This document shows positions 61,409 to 64,000 of a DNA stretch of 64,000 bases, piece after piece; the first letter of the stretch is position 1, and every line of letters starts with the position of its first letter. This DNA is from Agrobacterium vitis (GTDB lineage Bacteria; Pseudomonadota; Alphaproteobacteria; Rhizobiales; Rhizobiaceae), in contig NZ_AP023272.1 of NCBI RefSeq assembly GCF_013426735.1, positions 3,020,501 through 3,084,500 of the forward strand, read 5' to 3'. The translations under genes were made by a program, and so were the position numbers. The notes under the pieces were generated by a model. The model worked only from the letters and a program-made list of their open reading frames with translations. It was not told the origin of the DNA and made no database searches.

Positions 61409-61726
61409 TCAGCCGTCCTTGCGCCCATAGCGGCCTGCAAACCGCGCCAGTGCGCCTAGCGCCCACCAGGCCGAAAGGCTGGCAAGCGTCGCCCCCGCCA
61501 GCATGATTTCCGCACCAGACAGGCTTTGCAGAATGTCCAGCTTGCGGGCCAGCCATTGGCCGGTGGCGCCGCCGAAGATCAGCCCGATGGCCAGCCCGGT
61601 GAAAAACCGGCTGGCCGCCTCGCGTCGCCCCCTCGGCAAAAGATAGACCAGCGAGATGGCGGACCCCGCCAATGCGCCCGCCAGCCGCGCACCCCATAAG
61701 GGGGTGTCGGGTGTAAAATCGGTCAT
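61409..61726 (-). CDS. Small membrane protein of the GTA cluster (gp3.5 position)
   Basis: 105 residues, three likely membrane helices (about 15-30, 43-58, 75-98). PLWGARLAGALAGSAISLVY and GAEIMLAGATLASLSAWWALG are hydrophobic; the C-terminal tail is basic. It occupies the slot between portal and protease where RcGTA has gp3.5. It could help membrane docking or release. No family was recognised with certainty. Confidence 0.72.
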   Translation of the reverse strand: MTDFTPDTPLWGARLAGALAGSAISLVYLLPRGRREAASRFFTGLAIGLIFGGATGQWLARKLDILQSLSGAEIMLAGATLASLSAWWALGALARFAGRYGRKDG

Positions 61727-61915
61727 TTTGTTAATCTTTTCGTCTTATGATTGTGGATAGAGGCGCAAATCCGCCGCAGTTAATCCGAAAATTCTAATCT
61801 TTAGAATCGCTTATGCGCGCCTGCTCAGAAGCAGGGTGCAGATGTTCACACTCTGAATCACCCTTCTGCGGACCAGAGTCCGAATTGCGCATCAACCTCT
61901 TGAAATGGCAGGAGT

Positions 61916-63133
61916 TCACGGGTCATACCCAACCGCCTGGCGCTTTTCCTCGTCGGTGAGGAAGCTGGCGGACCCGACCCGTGACCACAGCGCGTCGCGC
62001 TCGCTGGACAGGCCCTCGACCTGATCGAGATCGGGCTTCAGGCACAAGACCTCGCCAAACCCATCGGATAGAAAGCCCGACAGGCTGGCGGCGGTACGGC
62101 GGATCAGCGGCAACACCGTCAGCCGGTAGAAGGCGCGGTTGGCCTCCTGATAATTGGCGTAGGTATTGTCGCCGGGAATGCCCAGCAGCATTGGCGGCAC
62201 GCCGAGCGACAGCGCAATATCGCGGGCCGCGCCATTGCGGGCATCGGTAAAATCCATGTCGCGGGGGGTCAGGCTCATCGCCTTCCAGTCCAGCCCGCCC
62301 TCCAGCAGCATCGGACGGCCCGCCTGCATCGGCCCGGAATAGCCCTGTTCCAGTTCGTCCTTCAGCCGCTGATATTGTTCCGGCGGCAGGTTGCCACCCT
62401 CCTTGGGCTGATAGACCAGCGCCCCGGAGGGCCGGGCGGAATTGTCGAGCAACGCCTTGTTCCAGGTGGCAGCGGCATTGTGCAGGTCCAGCGCGTTATG
62501 GGCCGAAGCAAGCGGCGCGTAACCGCTGATATCGTCAAGCGGGTGAAACAGCTTGAAATGCAGGATCGGCTGCGGCTCGCCTTCAGCAGCCAAACGCCGC
62601 GTCACCCCGGCGGCGCGATAATCATAGGCGACCGGCCAGCCATCGGCACCCTCGACGACGCTGACCCGGTCGGGGCGCAGCAGATGCAGTTCCATCAGCC
62701 GCCCGCCAAGCCAGAGCGGCTCCAGATAGGCATTGCCCGACAGCAGCAGATGGCCATAGAGCATTTCGAAAAAATCCGCCCCCGTTGCCCGCCCGTTGGG
62801 CCGGGCCAGAAGCGCCAGCGCCGGATGCTCGCTCAACTCCCCGGCTCCTTCCTGCGGCAGGCCCTGATAAAGCAGAAGCGGCACAGCCGCCGCCGCCTCC
62901 GAAACCAGCCGCACCGCCCGATGCGCCACCGGATTGCCGAGAAAACCCGCGCGTGACAAGGCTGCATAAGACCGCCCCGTGCCGCGCCCGGCACCGGTGG
63001 AGAGCAGCATTTCCAACCCCACCCGGGGTCTTATCCCCGCTTTCGTCTGGCCGGATTTTGTTTTGAGTGGGTCCGATGACGACACGGCGTCACGATTGGC
63101 CCGCCGAAACGGCAGGCGAAAGGAAGACAGCAT
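61916..63133 (-). CDS. GTA gp3-like portal protein (HK97 type)
   Basis: 405 residues. The Arg-rich beginning is followed by VAHRAVRLVSEAAAAVPLLL, the family motif YGHLLLSGNAYLEPL, LHFKLFHPLDDISGYAPLA and ALSLGVPPMLLGIPGDNTYA. It forms the dodecameric DNA entry portal. CAGGAG lies 6 bases upstream of the ATG. Confidence 0.94.
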   Translation of the reverse strand: MLSSFRLPFRRANRDAVSSSDPLKTKSGQTKAGIRPRVGLEMLLSTGAGRGTGRSYAALSRAGFLGNPVAHRAVRLVSEAAAAVPLLLYQGLPQEGAGELSEHPALALLARPNGRATGADFFEMLYGHLLLSGNAYLEPLWLGGRLMELHLLRPDRVSVVEGADGWPVAYDYRAAGVTRRLAAEGEPQPILHFKLFHPLDDISGYAPLASAHNALDLHNAAATWNKALLDNSARPSGALVYQPKEGGNLPPEQYQRLKDELEQGYSGPMQAGRPMLLEGGLDWKAMSLTPRDMDFTDARNGAARDIALSLGVPPMLLGIPGDNTYANYQEANRAFYRLTVLPLIRRTAASLSGFLSDGFGEVLCLKPDLDQVEGLSSERDALWSRVGSASFLTDEEKRQAVGYDP

Positions 63134-63258
63134 GATGTTCTCCTGAAGTTGCGATATTTGCGCCGGTTACGTGGATAGACCTGCCTATCGAAGGACCCTG
63201 ACGATGCGGGTCTGCATTTCCATGCTTTCGTGAAACACGGAAATAGTGTCAGCAAACC

Positions 63259-63867
63259 TCACCCCATCCCCGCCAAAATAGCCCGCCCATACCCAGCCAC
63301 CAGGTCCGCCCGGTCCTGCCCATTGACGATGCGGCGAGCGCCGCTCCAGTCGCTTGCCGTGGCAGTAAACACATCACCAAGCTTGACGCCCGAAAACAGC
63401 CCCTCGCGCATACCGACCACCAGAATATCCGCCGCCGTCGCCATATCCAGGGCGCGGCCCGGATCGGCAACAAGATCGACGCCCAGCGCCACCGACATCG
63501 CCTGATAATTGCGCTTATGGGTGATCTGCACGAAACCCCGGCCAAACCAGCTTCGTCCCGCCTCGTCCGGCCGCCAGTAAGGCGCGCTTACCTGGGGCAA
63601 GCGGCCCGCTTCATAGGCGCGCTCCAACCGATCAATGGCCTCGGCATCGGTTTTCGCCAGTGTTTCCCGCAGGGGCTGGAAGCGACCCGCCGTTTCATGA
63701 AAGGCGGTGGCCAGCAGATAGGCGATATGGCGATGGTCGGTCAGACCGTGGCGCGCGCAGCCCGCCAGAATGGCGTTGATGCCCTGCACCTGAGCCGTGC
63801 CGAGCCGCCCGCCACACAATTCACCGCGGATCCGGCTGAAGAGCGATTGCAAAGCCTTGGTATTCAT
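63259..63867 (-). CDS. GH19 chitinase/lysozyme-like endolysin
   Basis: 202 residues, glycoside hydrolase family 19. Catalytic Glu is in FHETAGRFQPLRE, the second acidic site near DAEAIDRLE, and GRGFVQITHKRNYQ is the family signature. There is no signal peptide, so it probably needs a holin. MNTKALQSLF at 63867 with AAGGGG upstream is preferred to a start at 63957. It lies directly upstream of the portal gene on the same strand, where the large terminase is usual. Confidence 0.9.
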   Translation of the reverse strand: MNTKALQSLFSRIRGELCGGRLGTAQVQGINAILAGCARHGLTDHRHIAYLLATAFHETAGRFQPLRETLAKTDAEAIDRLERAYEAGRLPQVSAPYWRPDEAGRSWFGRGFVQITHKRNYQAMSVALGVDLVADPGRALDMATAADILVVGMREGLFSGVKLGDVFTATASDWSGARRIVNGQDRADLVAGYGRAILAGMG

Positions 63868-63949
63868 AAACTGCCAATTCCCCTTAAAATAGCAGGGTCC
63901 AGCCGAACGCGGCGAGATTGAACCAAAAAAATGCTGGGATTTAAATCGG

Positions 63950-63964
63950 TTAAACAAAATTCAA
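63950..63964 (-). promoter_or_regulatory. Weak CtrA-like site upstream of the GH19 lysin gene
   Basis: Read on the minus strand, TTGA-ATTTTGT-TTAA followed by CC fits the 3' half of the CtrA consensus and misses one base of the 5' half. GTA genes are CtrA-dependent in R. capsulatus. Chance occurrence is quite possible. Confidence 0.3.
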
Positions 63965-64000
63965 TCGGTTCAGACCCTGTCACGAGATATTTACAAAGAT

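Larger units (their letters stand above)
48576..63867 (-). other. Gene transfer agent (RcGTA-like) structural gene cluster
   Basis: A minus-strand block in the order portal, small membrane protein, prohead protease, capsid, head-tail connectors, tail and fibre genes matches the R. capsulatus GTA gp3-gp15 series. A GH19 lysin sits at one end and a holin-like protein at the other. One plus-strand MFS gene interrupts it. No integrase, replication or terminase gene is visible, so it is a GTA rather than a complete prophage, subject to what lies beyond the right edge. Confidence 0.9.

Noticed and set aside
48576..63867. Complete prophage
   Set aside because: No integrase, repressor, replication genes or attachment sites are visible, and gene order and families fit an RcGTA-type agent.
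1..64000. CRISPR arrays, tRNA or rRNA genes
   Set aside because: Reading both strands I saw no regularly spaced direct repeats and no cloverleaf or rRNA-like sequence; a tRNAscan/Infernal run would be decisive.

Overview
The window is from the chromosome of an alphaproteobacterium of the Rhizobiaceae, probably near Agrobacterium/Allorhizobium/Rhizobium. Four things point there: GC-rich coding with rhizobial intergenic palindromes; an IS427-type insertion sequence; the linked set pepN, pleC, glnE, sensor kinase/response regulator, degP, ccmIEFH, feuNPQ (an order I recall from Sinorhizobium, not checked here); and a gene transfer agent (GTA) cluster of the Rhodobacter capsulatus type. The species assignment is inference.

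Layout. 1-6.6 kb: end of an oligopeptide ABC transporter (oppC, fused oppDF), a lipid kinase, an MFS exporter and mgtE. 6.7-8.8 kb: an accessory island made of an IS5/IS427 element, a rhizobial palindromic repeat and an AT-rich gene for a repeat-built, probably beta-propeller lectin-like protein. 8.9-14.5 kb: cfa, ilvE behind a perfect 12-bp operator-like palindrome, ETF-ubiquinone oxidoreductase with a duplicated 3' end, and an SDR protein lacking the catalytic Tyr/Lys. 14.7-19.4 kb: an RND efflux operon. 19.6-27.8 kb: an Hsp70-like YegD, a uracil-DNA-glycosylase-like protein lacking two of four Fe-S cysteines, two tiny coupled ORFs, a winged-helix-like regulator, MFS and EamA transporters and a soluble chemoreceptor-like Cache protein.

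28-48.4 kb: housekeeping and signalling. pepN is followed by pleC with a CtrA-like site upstream. glnE overlaps pleC tail to tail. An OmpR-type two-component pair lies beside degP. The cytochrome c maturation operon ccmIEFH overlaps gene by gene and has an FnrN/FixK-type box upstream. feuP/feuQ follow a periplasmic FeuN-like protein.

48.6-63.9 kb, minus strand: a nearly complete GTA structural cluster in canonical order (portal, small membrane protein, prohead protease, major capsid, connector, stopper, terminator, tail tube, chaperone, tape measure, distal tail, Fe-S hub, NlpC/P60 peptidase, megatron). Unusual points: a GH19 lysozyme/chitinase-like lysin directly upstream of the portal, where the terminase normally sits; a small holin-like membrane protein at the distal end; a plus-strand MFS gene separating head from tail genes; a 58-codon ORF coupled by ATGA overlap inside the head-tail connector block; and two strong hairpins just after the capsid gene. 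A large terminase gene is not in the window and may lie beyond its right edge.
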